A DNA stretch of 64,000 bases from Suillus spraguei (Eukaryota; Basidiomycota; Agaricomycetes; Boletales; Suillaceae), in assembly GCA_016800925.1 (NCBI GenBank), contig JABCPU010000180.1:62001-126000 (forward strand). Reading direction: 5' to 3'. The position numbers were made by a program, and so were the translations under genes. The notes under the pieces were generated by a model, which was not told the DNA's origin, ran no database searches, and worked only from the letters and a program-made list of their open reading frames with translations. This document shows positions 44,264 to 54,679 of this stretch, one piece after another. Within the stretch, counting starts at the first letter, position 1. Each line of letters opens with the position of its first letter.

Positions 44264-46093
44264 CGAGTCCACCACCCGTTGTGCCTTCGGCACAGGAAGC
44301 AAAAGGAGTGCTTCGCACTCCTTTTGCTCCCTGGCCAAGGCTTCATCCTAATAATTCTGTTTGCCCAAGGCACAGGAAGGCAAAAAGAGTGCTTCGCACT
44401 CTTTTTGCCTTCCTGGCCTTGGCTTCATCCCAATAATTTTCTTTTGCCCAAGGCACAGAAAGCCAAAAAGAGTGCAAAGCACTCTTTTTGGCTTTCTGGC
44501 TTTGGCTTCATCCCAATAATTATCTTCAATAATGATAATAGGTTTTGAAATAAATTATAATTTTGACCAATATTTTGACAGAAGTAAAAGTACCACATCA
44601 CCATCTTTGTGAGTTTATATGTATTGCCCATCTCATGCACAGGAAGCAAAAGGAGTGCTTCGCACTCCTTTTGCTCCCTGGCTAAGGCTTCATCCTAATA
44701 ATTCTGTTTGCCCAAGGCACAGGAAGGCAAAAAGAGTGCTTCGCACTCTTTTTGCCTTCCTGGCCTTGGCTTCATCCTAATAATTATCTTTAATAATGAT
44801 AAGAGGTCTTGAAATAAATTATAACTTTGACCAATATTTTGAGAGAAGTAAAAGTACCACATCACCATCTTTGTGAGCTTATTGCCCATCTCATCCTCAT
44901 GTCATTGCATTTGATTTTTTTTTTTTTTAATTATTTACTGCAAACTATTAACTTGAATAAATCTTTTGTGTCAAGTTTTAATAGGGGCAACAGTATTAAG
45001 TTGTCACACAACAAAATCATGCAAGTGTCCCATCTCCTGTCTCCCATCTCCTGTCTCCCATCTCCCATCTTGTGTCTCCTGTCTCCCATCTCCCATCTTG
45101 TGTCTCCTGTCTTGTGTCTCCCATCTTGTGTCTCCTGTCTTGTGTCTCCTGTCTTGTGTCTCCTGTCTTGTGTCTCCTGTCTCCCATCTCCCATCTCCCA
45201 TCTCCCATCTCCCATCTCCCATCTCCCATCTCCCATCTCCTGTCTTGTGTCTCCTGTCTTGTGTCTCCTGTCTTGTGTCTCCCATCTTGTGTCTCCCGTC
45301 TCCCATCTTGTGTCTCCCGTCTCCTGTCTCCTGCCTCCTGTCTCTTGTCTCCCACCTCCCGTCTCCTGTCTCCCACCTCCCATCTCCCACCTCCCACCTC
45401 CTATGCCTTCATTCTCCCCTCCCAATGCTCTTCTGTCCCCCCATCTCTCCATCCTAATGATCATAGCAGCTTTTGAAACAAATAACATGATTTTTCAAAT
45501 GACAAAGTTCAGATTCTTTGATAGCCACAATATAATCAATCTAACAAAAATTTATCAGAAGTTTTTCCTGAGGGTGGGGGAGGACATTTCCAGCCTGCTG
45601 GCAGCTTCCAACCTGGTATTGGTGCCTGATGGAGTAGCTTGTCATAGGTATCAACCTGTTCCTGACAACTTGACCATGCCTTTTGATGGTGCCACCACTC
45701 CTTCCAGCCCCTGATGAGTTTCCCTATTAGCCATCTTCTGCAATTGCACTCATTTATTGCTTGCCCTCCTTTTTTGCTTTGCACTCCTTTGCACTCCTTT
45801 TTAGCTTCACTTTTTGCTTCACACCCCCTTTGGCTCCCTGGCCTTGGCTCCATCCTAATAATTTGGTTTTACCCCCAACCCATGGCAAATTCCACCAGCT
45901 GCGCAGTCATGTGACCAAATCACACAATCACACATCACGCATCACACAATCATACAATGGGACAACAGTGAGTCGGCACTCGAAAAAACCACGCGAGATA
46001 TTTCCAAAAAGAAATAGCCGAGCTAAGCGTTCCTAAGCGAAAGCCATGTGAGCTAGCGAGCCAGATTCCCACCTTTCTCCCATACTTTATAGA
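44264..46093 (-). mobile_element. Helitron-like non-autonomous element, copy 1
   Basis: In minus orientation it begins TCTATAAAGTATGGGAG and ends GGGTGGTGGACTCG, followed by T. It holds five hairpin modules around GAGTGCTTCGCACTC-type palindromes (near 44310, 44395, 44475, 44660 and 44740), AT-rich unique sequence, and a degenerate 7-bp array (45028-45402). It abuts copy 2 directly. No coding capacity was found. Confidence 0.65.
45028..45402 (-). repeat. Degenerate 7-bp minisatellite in Helitron-like copy 1
   Basis: Units are CTCCCAT, CTCCTGT, CTTGTGT and related forms on the plus strand, the complement of the variants in the array at 9927-10457. Open in most frames but not coding. Confidence 0.93.
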
Positions 46094-47527
46094 CGAGTCC
46101 ACCACCCGTTGTGCCTTCGGCACAGGAAGCAAAAGGAGTGCTTCGCACTCCTTTTGCTCCCTGGCCAAGGCTTCATCCTAATAATTCTGTTTGCCCAAGG
46201 CACAGGAAGGCAAAAAGAGTGCTTCGCACTCTTTTTGCCTTCCTGGCCTTGGCTTCATCCCAATAATTCTATTTTGCCCACACTCTTTTTGGCTTTCTGG
46301 CCTTGGCTTCATCCTAATAATTATCTTTAATAATGATAATTGGTCTTGAAATAAATTATAACTTTAACCAATATTTTGAGAGAAGTAAAGTACCACATCA
46401 CCATCTTTGTGAGTTTATTGCCCATCTCATCTTCATGTCATTGCATTTGATTTTGATTTTTTTAAATTATTTACTGGAGACTGTTAACTTGACTAAATCT
46501 TTTGTGTCAAGTTTCAATAGGGGGCAACAGTATTAAGTTGTCACACAACAAAATCATGCAAGTGTCCCATCTCCCATCTCCCATCTCCTGTTACTGGTCT
46601 CCTGTCTCTCATTTCCTCTTACCAGTCTGCTGTCTCCCATCTTGTGTCTCCTGATCTCCCATCTCCCATCTCCCATCTCCCATCTCCCATCTCCCATCTC
46701 CCATCTCCCATCTCCCATCTCCCATCTCCCATCTCCCATCTCCCATCTCCCATCTCCCATCTCCCATCTCCCATCTCCCATCTCCCATCTCCCATCTCCC
46801 ATCTCCCATCTCCCATCTCCCATCTCCCATCTCCCGTCTCCCATCTCCCATCTCCCATCTCCCATCTCCCATCTCCCATCTCCCATCTCCCATCTCCCAT
46901 CTCCCATCTCCCGTCTCCCATTTCTCCTCAAGTTGTTGCCAATCATAATCTATTAAAATGTAGTATTTAACACTCTAAATGGAATATAGACTCAGGGTTT
47001 CCACCCAGGTGGTGGGCCATCCTTGAATTTCCTTGAATATTCATCATGCTGTTCTGGGGTTTTAGCATCCTGATGAGTTCCTTCTGTTTTTACCTATCAG
47101 CCATATTCTGCAATTGCACTCATTTTTTGCTTGCCCTCCTTTTTTGCTTTCCACTCCTTTGCACTCCTTTTTGCCTTCACTTTTGCCTTCACTCTCCCTT
47201 TTGGCTCCCTGGCCTTGGCTCCATCCTAATAATGAATAATTTCATTTTCCCCCAGCTTCAGACAACCTGTGGCAAATGACAACCCATAATTTGTTTTTAC
47301 CCCAGCTTCAGACAACCCGTGGCAAATTTCAACCCATGTGGCGCTGCACGTGACAAATCCACGCAATCACACAATGGGACAACTGTGTCGGCACTTGAAA
47401 AAAACCACGCGAGAAATTTCCAAAAAGGTGTTAAGCAAAATAACCGAGCTAAGCATAGCAAGCGCTCCTAAGCGAAAGCCATGTGAGCTAGCGAGGACTT
47501 TCCCACCTTTCTCCCATACTTTATAGA
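46094..47527 (-). mobile_element. Helitron-like non-autonomous element, copy 2
   Basis: It has the same ends as copy 1. Its outer left end (minus orientation) is flanked by A, the complement of T47528. Two complete hairpin modules remain (near 46137 and 46223), and a third is reduced. It contains a very homogeneous CTCCCAT array. Copies 1 and 2 lie head to tail with no base between them. Confidence 0.65.
46565..46925 (-). repeat. Homogeneous 7-bp minisatellite in Helitron-like copy 2
   Basis: Nearly all units are CTCCCAT (GGGAGAT on the minus strand), with only a few CTCCCGT, suggesting recent expansion or homogenisation compared with copy 1. About 50 units by length. Confidence 0.95.
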
Positions 47528-48046
47528 TGTTAAAAAGGACTCTTCACACATTCCGGTACTTTTACTTTTCCCTCTATGGTACACATGGTACTTAGGAATT
47601 GTCACCACTACTGTCTCTAACGGAATAAAGTCTTTTGCCGAGGTCACTATCTCTTAAGAATTGTTTTACTGCTGCACACACCACCACTCTTTACCGCTTT
47701 CCTGCGCTTCATCGGTATGCTTCACCGCTTGCGCTACGCTTTCCCATGCTTCACCGCTTGTTTTACCGCCAGTTTCCCACGCCTTACCACAGTTTTACTG
47801 CACACACTACCGCAGTTTTACCGCTCACACTACCACTACTTTACCGCAACTTTCCCACGGAGCGGAGGTCACTGCTAGCATCTCGCTACCTCCGACAGCA
47901 GTCTTGCACCACAGGTTGGGCATTATTAGACTATACTAACTTAGCATTCCCTTTAGGGTCAAACATTCTTGCCTCGCAAGAGTAGCAGACTAGGTAGAGC
48001 GCAAGACTCGCATACTAGCTTAGGCCGTGGTTTATCTACTGCCCGG
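47528..48046. repeat. Continuation of the 43.2-kb tandem unit, ending in one arm of an inverted repeat
   Basis: The sequence resumes the unit interrupted at 44263 and is rich in TTTACCGC-like motifs. Its last 100 bp (47944-48043) are an imperfect inverted copy of the start of B2 (48068-48170). No ORF of note is present. Confidence 0.5.
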
Positions 48047-48985
48047 TGTAAAGATTCAACCTAGCTTGGGCTGTAGATAAACCACTGCCTAAACTAGTAT
48101 GTTAGTCTTGCGCTCCATCTAGTCTGCTTCACTTGTAAGAACAAGAGCGCTCAACCCTAAAAGGGGATGCCTATTCAGTATGGTCAAGTTCGAGTCTAAC
48201 TTATGTGCGAAACAAGCGTCGAGGTCAGCGGTAAGTTGCTGCAGTCAGCGATGATACTGCTGGAACTAGCGTCGTGCGTAGCGGTGCTACCGTCATCAAG
48301 ATAAAGTCAGTAACAGTTGCGTTGAGCAAGTGATGTCGAGCAGTGGTCTCAGCGGTAGCAGTAAGGTTGCGAGCGGTGCAAGAAAACAGTAAAGAAGTCT
48401 GCAGTACTTTCAGCAGTAAAGTAGCAGTCCATGAGAAGTTAAGTCAAAGTAACAATCAAAAGTCCAGCGGTAATGGAGAACGAGCATGATGTATTAACGA
48501 GCAATAAGGGAACTTTAAAGACTAAGTCCACTACTGGGTAGATCCAGAGCTAGACAATAATCCTGACCTATAGTACGTGCAATGGGGTAAAATCAGGTAC
48601 TGTATCGTGTGGGGTACATGGTGCTTATATCCTAATTCGTATGTACTTGGAATACTCTAGGCAAGATCAGTAGCGCTGGAGTGTAGTAACCGCCGTAAGT
48701 AAACATAGCATGAGGCAACATGTAATAACGCTTGCCGTGGAATCAGTGATCATGATCAGAAAACAAACTACACACCAAATGGAGCTATGCGGACACGGCA
48801 AGGACATAGAAGGACATCGGTTCATGGAACGAGGTGCGGCAGTCGGTATGGTGTGCGGTAAGTGTGGGATGCCGCCGGTACTGCTAAACGGGGTAAGATG
48901 GCCATGGACAAGTGTTATCTCTTGTAGACGTGAGACAAGTGTCAAAATATGGGGTTTTAAGCCCAGCGCCAATATGTTCATTACA
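48047..48985 (-). mobile_element. LTR-like element, family B (B2)
   Basis: It runs from TGTAAAGATTCAACC to TATGTTCATTACA and matches B1 without its nested C1. TATA-like GATATAAGCACC reads on the minus strand (near 48620). It abuts gypsy element IV, whose 5' part is missing, so the junction may be an insertion or a rearrangement. Confidence 0.65.
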
Positions 48986-50761
48986 CCGGGCTAGATTGTA
49001 TCTTTACACTGTGCACTTAGACATTTCCGACTGTACATCATTGGAGTACAGAACCTCATTGTTGAAGTTGACGCAAAGTATATCAAAGGAATGCTTAATG
49101 AGCCTGACTTGCAACCGAATGCCACAATAAACCATTGGATCCAAGGAATACTCCTATTCAATTTCACACTAGTCTACGTACCTGCTACATGTTTCAAAGG
49201 TCCAGACGCATTATCCAGATGACCTTTAGCAGATGACGAATCCATTGAACCTGAAGATGACTCTTGGTTGGATGATATAGCACTATTCACCAGAGCCACT
49301 CAGGACCATCAGCGACCTCACTTCCTATCCTATCCCATTCCCAAATATTCCTGTGGACCAACCCGATTTCCATCCATCCTAGCATCAACCTCTAGTCAAG
49401 AAAAGACCTTGAGGGATATATTCAAATTCCTCAGCACCTTGGAAGCACCACATTTTGATCAGACAGCCCAACGTCGAAAATTTATTAATAGGGCAACACA
49501 ATACTTTGTCCATGGTGACCAGATGTTTAAAAGATTAGTTGGACGACCACCTCTACTTGTAATATTCAGAGCAGACAAGAAAGCATCTATTCTTCATAAT
49601 GCACATGAAGAACTAGGACACAAAGGTGTACAAGCTATGTTTGAGACCATTCGCTATCATTTCTATTGGTCTCACTTGTACACTGATGTAAAACACCATG
49701 TACAGTCTTGTCATGACTGTCAAGTACAGAATGTGAAGAAGATGCACATTCCAATCACAGTGTCTACCCCAGCAACTATATTTGTGAAGATTTATGTGGA
49801 TATTATGAAGATGCCTTCAGCTGCAGGCCACAGAAATCTTGTCATTGCAAGAGATGATTTATCACGATATGTTGAAGGAAGAGCTTTATGAAACCCATCT
49901 GCCAAAGCTATGGCCAAGTTCTTCTGGGAAGATTTATACTGCAGATATGGTGCCATTGGTCAAGTTGTGACTGACAATGGACCAGCAGTCAAAGGAGCAT
50001 TTGAGCACCTGCTCACACGAATTGATATTCCTCAAGTAAAGATTTTCCCTTACAATTCCCAAGTGAATGGAGTTGTAGAGCGTGGACATTTTCATATCAG
50101 AGAAGCAATAGTAAAAAGTTGTGGAAAACATATAATGAAATGGCCTGAAAAAGTTTGGCAGGCCTTGTTCGCAGAGAACATCACCACCAGTCGCACTACT
50201 GGTTGGTCCCCATTTTACCTGTTACATGGAGTCCATCTCGTTCTACCATTTGACTTGACAGAAGCTACTTTCATGGTAGAAGGCTTCCATGCTGACATGG
50301 ATCCAGCAGAATTCCTATCCCTACATATCCGCCAAATCGAGAGGCGGCAGGAAGACTTAGATCGTGCAGCAGAAACATTGAAGAAAGCACAGTTTAAATC
50401 AAAACCTCAATTTGAAAGAAAGTTTCACTGCAGATTACATCGTGAAACTTTCAAACAAGGAGACTTAGTCCTTATCAGAAACACTAGGGTTGAAAAAGAA
50501 CTCAACTGCAAAACCAAACCTCGCTATTTAGGCCCATTTTTTATAGAAAGACAAACCAAGGGAGGATCTTACGTTCTCAGAGAGATGAATGGTGTCTTAT
50601 CTAAACGTGGTGTAGCCGCATTTAGACTCGTACCATATATCTCCAGAGATTCATCATTACTACCATCACTAGCAGATCCCCTTGAAGAGGAAGACGAAGC
50701 ACTATCCCAATCCTATCCCACTGCATCCGAAGAAGAGGAGCTAATCACTGATAGTGATTAA
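48986..50761 (+). pseudogene. Gypsy element IV: RNase H end and integrase of a different Ty3/gypsy family
   Basis: The first part reads LRLYIIGVQNLIVEVDAKYI and VPATCFKGPDALSR, typical of the RNase H end. Then HEELGHKGVQAMFETIRYHF and CHDCQ form the integrase HHCC finger. The DDE acids lie in VKIYVDIMKMPSA, VVTDNGPAVKG and VNGVVERGHFHIREAI. After it come a basic C-terminal part and an acidic tail ending EEEELITDSD. TGA codons at 49219-49221 (after DALSR) and 49889-49891 (after EGRAL) break the frame. The protein is clearly unlike the family A integrase and has no chromodomain. Confidence 0.85.
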
Positions 50762-51102
50762 CTAGTATAACGAAACACAACCACCCATCAATTTTATGCT
50801 CATGCATCATATAGGATGATGTTTGCACAACCATAGAAGTCCCCACATAACAAAAGCAATACTAGTTTAAGCCATCCCTCCCACCCTTATTTTATGCACT
50901 TGCATCATATGGATTTATGACTGCAAGAACATAGAGACCACATATTATCAATCAAGGATGTCACTGGTCTATTCCTTCCTAAAGGCCAACCACACAAGTT
51001 CTGGCAATTGGTAGCCTTCTGTGCCTTATCCACTATCATTCCCCATTATCCACCATCACATCTACAAAGTTCTTCCTTGATTGAGCCTACAACTGGGACA
51101 GT
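50762..51102. other. Untranslated region downstream of element IV pol
   Basis: It contains a roughly 110-bp imperfect direct repeat (ATTTTATGC...TTGCATCATAT near 50795 and 50890). No ORF is seen. Confidence 0.35.
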
Positions 51103-52658
51103 TGTAATTTCACTGCCCCGCGGATGTCCTGCATGATATGGGAATCATACATGGACATGACTGCTAGGTGACCCACAAAAGACCATGTCTGTTAGCTTAG
51201 CTCTCAGACTAGTCAACCCATACCTTGGTACCATACCTTGGTTCAAAACACTTCCAGACATTTCTGCTAATTCACAAATCTGCATTGTTTGAAGAAAAGT
51301 CATATGTGAGATGGGAATCACATAATGACCTAGTTGATGTGAGAAGAAGATTGAAGGTTTAGGTATAGCCTTACCTTTGGCTTATTCACTTTGGCTAGAG
51401 AAAACCATAGAGAAAAGTTCAAAGCCTACAAAAACCTACTAAAAACAACCTATGTTTCACCTGTTTCCATTGTATTATTATTCTTGTCTCTTCTTCTCCA
51501 TTTTTCCCCTACTATTTCTTACTATTAGGATGCCTTGACACCCCAAACACTTCATAAAATTGTACCCACAGGGTATGATATCATGATGATGTCATAATGA
51601 TGTCACTTCATTCTGGACAGTTCCATTTCACTTCTAGAACATTCTGCTCTACTATGATGTCATATATGATGTCATGGCTCCACCTTTTCCTTTTATTCCT
51701 ATTCTTTTGAGTTTGGATGAATATTTTGATTGGTTCTCTCTATATTAGCTTACATAACTATTTTCCCATGCTACATGTATAAAAGGAGAGCCCATTCTCC
51801 CCCAAAAAATAGGATCTCCCACTTGTCACTATATTTCAGGAGTAAATATTTCTCAAAGCTTGCAAAGTGTTACGAACTGGGGTGGCATCACCAGCGACAG
51901 TGATAAGACACAGACGGTCTGCTGGGATGTTCGGCTACGTTCAAAAGAGAACAAGAACTGCTACTTAGGAAGTTCCAAGTAGGATCAAAGGTTTAGTCGA
52001 AGAGTCACAACTCTAAGATGATTGGTAGAATAGAGACTAAGGCTAAGAAGTGCTTAGACTTAGAGACGATTCAGACGACTTAGGTTGGAGACCTAAGCGA
52101 AGGATATTCCAGGTAAAACCCAGTAAGATTAAAGTAAGGAATCTACTACAAGTACACTGTGCTTATATAGGTACATATGTGCGCACAGACTAGGTAATCG
52201 TGTGAATATAAGTGCGTATCCTAATGAGGAAGGCATGTATCATACAAGCATGTTGAAATGCATGAGTAAGAGATGAAAGCACGTGTTTAGCGTATGCATA
52301 TGCTAAACTGGCTGAGTCTGAGAATGGAGTCATGGGAAGTCATGACATCACATGATATGACATATTGACGATGTTTGAATCATACAGTCATGTGATGTCT
52401 GATGGAAGTGGAAGTGTCCGAGCAATATGCTCCATATCACGTGATATATGAGAATAGAGAGGAAAATGAATAGGGGCACGTACGACTGTAACACAAAGTT
52501 AGTCACTTTGAAGCATTGTTAAACCAAGTACAGGGTAACGAATTCCCTTGAGACCATTGTTATACTATTTTCAAAGCTAGGTATACGATATACCTAGGAA
52601 AATAGTCAGTTATATTAGAGACCACGTCTCTCCAGTTCATATCTTTGAGAATACTATC
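51103..52658 (+). repeat. Probable 3' LTR of gypsy element IV, hosting solo LTR A8
   Basis: It starts TGTAATTTCACTGCCCCG after GGGACAGT, a start pattern I associate with other fungal gypsy LTRs. TATAAAAGG near 51778 would be its TATA box. A8 interrupts it with a CAAAG duplication. Its right end is lost at chromovirus III, so the boundary is inferred. Confidence 0.45.
51868..52493 (-). mobile_element. Solo LTR, gypsy family A (A8), long variant
   Basis: It runs from TGTTACGAACTGGGG to GACTGTAACA with duplication CAAAG (51863-51867 and 52494-52498). At 626 bp it is about 150 bp longer than the other family A LTRs; the extra part lies in U3 (about 52240-52440). Its downstream part resembles the LTRs of chromovirus I, while its TATA region resembles those of II. 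Confidence 0.92.
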
Positions 52659-53132
52659 TGTTACGACTGGGGTGGCGTCACCAGCGACAGTGAAAAGACA
52701 CAGACGGTCTGCTGGGAGTTCTTACAATGTCTAGAGAAAGACAAGGTGAAAGTACAAGGAACGCGTTCCGAGTACGATCAAGGGTTCAGCCTCAAAGACT
52801 AGTCTAAGAGGTATCCGCGAGAATAGAGACTAAGGCTAAGGAGTGCTTAGACTTAGAGACGATTCTAGACGACTTAGGTTGGAGACCTAAGCGAAGGAGA
52901 TTCCAGGTAAAACCCAGTAAGATTAAAGTAGGGAATCTACTACAAGTACACTGTGCTTAAATAGGCCAATATGTGCGCACAGACCAAGAGAGACGTGGAA
53001 ATGTAAGTGCGTATCCAAAGAAGGAAGGCAGCTATAGTACAGATGCGTTGAGCATATGAGTCAGAGTCATGTTATGTAATATACATGGTAAATGAGATAG
53101 GAAAATGAATAGGGGCACGTACGATTGTAACA
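52659..53132 (-). repeat. 3' LTR of chromovirus III
   Basis: It starts TGTTACGACTGGGG on the plus strand (one A fewer than other copies) and ends GTACGATTGTAACA. Confidence 0.93.
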
Positions 53133-53145
53133 TTACCCCCTTTTT
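53133..53145 (-). promoter_or_regulatory. Polypurine tract of chromovirus III
   Basis: On the minus strand AAAAAGGGGGTAA directly precedes the 3' LTR, as in copies I and II. Confidence 0.75.
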
Positions 53146-53164
53146 ATACGTAAAGTCACCGGCT

Positions 53165-54627
53165 TTACACATCTTGATTCGCATAGTAGACGGGGTCATC
53201 GCTAAACTCGTAGTCTTCATCAGCGAATGATCCGCTCATCATATACTTCGCTTCCTCTAAACCAGCACGACGCTTAGAGTCCCTCCTTTTCTCTGCACGA
53301 GTGTGGTCATCGTCAAGCTGCTTTTCCCAAGCACGAAGTGCGTCGTAAAATCCTTCATCTTTCCAAGTTAACCCAAAGGGCGGAGGCCCAACTCGGTCAG
53401 GACAATAGAGGGATAAATGAGTGGGCGACCAATATCTGCAAACCTTGCACTGATACTCCGCGCAGTTCTTTTGACGATGTCCTAGTAACCCACAGACCCG
53501 GCACTTCATGTTCTCGTCAGGGTTAGAAGAAACTTTGCGTAAGGGAGACGGAGAAATGATGGGCGTAGGACTGATGGATCTAGCGCGCTTCTTTCCCTTC
53601 TTCTTCGTCATACGTTTTAAGGCAAGGGTGTTCTGCCGTTTAAGCTGCGCCTGTTGAGCAGGGATAAAGTGTATGCTGACATGGGAGATCCGGCGTGACT
53701 TCTCGTTCAGCAGCCGCAATGAGTTCGGTGGACGAAGAGGGGATGTGATACCGAAGTCTTTTACTAAGACTGGTGAAACGGGATCCATAGGGCCGAATGA
53801 CGATGGGATAGACATGGGAGGGTGTATATGAAGATCACGTAGTCGAGGGCCGAGGGTGACCAACTCAGTGGCGGAGATATCTAGCAATTTAGCGGCCTCA
53901 TACTGTTCCTCTGTGCATGGTTCATATAGCCATGCTGGGTGTTCATGGGTGACTGTAATCGGGGCGGTGAATTTGGTCGTTGAATTGGAGATGGGGTTCG
54001 GGGGATGCAAGATCCGACTGTGTTTGTTGTAAGTCGGTGATGGCTTCTTCCACTAGATTTCTAGCTGCTCTGGTTTCAGCAACTGATTGCTGGATCGTTT
54101 CAACGACTTTGTCGGTGAGTGTCCGATCTCTTGGACAGCAGTATATAAGCCAGTAAAGGCGCCAAGACTAGAATAAACACGCGAAGATGAGGGTGCTGGA
54201 ATAGGAAGTGGCGTATCTTCCTGCGGAGAGGGAGGTCGAGCAACGCCTGCTCGACGTTCGGCAATGATATGAATAGCTTCTTCAACATCATTTTTAAAAG
54301 AGGTGGGAAACAGCAACATAGCGTAAGCACGAATGCGTTTTTGAAGATGTAAGAAGCGGTGTCGGTAAGTAGCTTCCGTGATATCCTTAGCGGTGACTTC
54401 GATGAGTGCTGCGGTACGGATGATGTTGACGAGGAGTAGGGCGGGGAAAGCGCCTCGTTCAGTAAGAATTCTTTCGATTTCAAGGGCATGTCCCTCGCAA
54501 AGGATGGCGGCTTCGATGTAAGAGGAGTTGTCGATTTCTGTGGTGAGGTTTCCGTATTGGTCAGTTTCAGAATCGAGTCATTGGTGGCAGCGACGACGGG
54601 TGTGATGTAGGCAGTGGGGAAAGACAT
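53165..54627 (-). pseudogene. Extra ORF of family A chromovirus (copy III), best preserved C-terminal half
   Basis: The start MSFPTAYITPVVAATND lies about 53 bp after the pol stop. Frameshifts near 54550, 54300 and 54030 break the N-terminal half. The last 281 codons (53165-54010) are open: HEHPAWLYEPCTEEQYEAAK, LGPRLRDLHIHPPMSIPSSF, the basic KRMTKKKGKKRARS, the knuckle CRVCGLLGHRQKNC, the second motif CKVCRYWSPTHLSLYC, LTWKDEGFYDALRAWEKQL and the acidic tail SDDPVYYANQDV. The two adjacent Cys/His motifs and the basic tract suggest nucleic acid binding. I do not recognise the protein family. Confidence 0.78.
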
Positions 54628-54679
54628 TCGATGCTGGTAGTTGATCAAGTGCTAGTGCGGTTGATTGACTGAAAGATAA

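Noticed and set aside
47985..48046. Functional tRNA gene
   Set aside because: Only the D-arm and A box look right. The anticodon stem, T-arm and acceptor pairing cannot be drawn.
48042..48990. B2 as a DNA transposon with CCCGGTGTAA / TTACACCGGG terminal inverted repeats
   Set aside because: B1 lacks the outer CCCGG on both sides, so only TGTAA/TTACA belongs to the element. The outer bases are flanking sequence.
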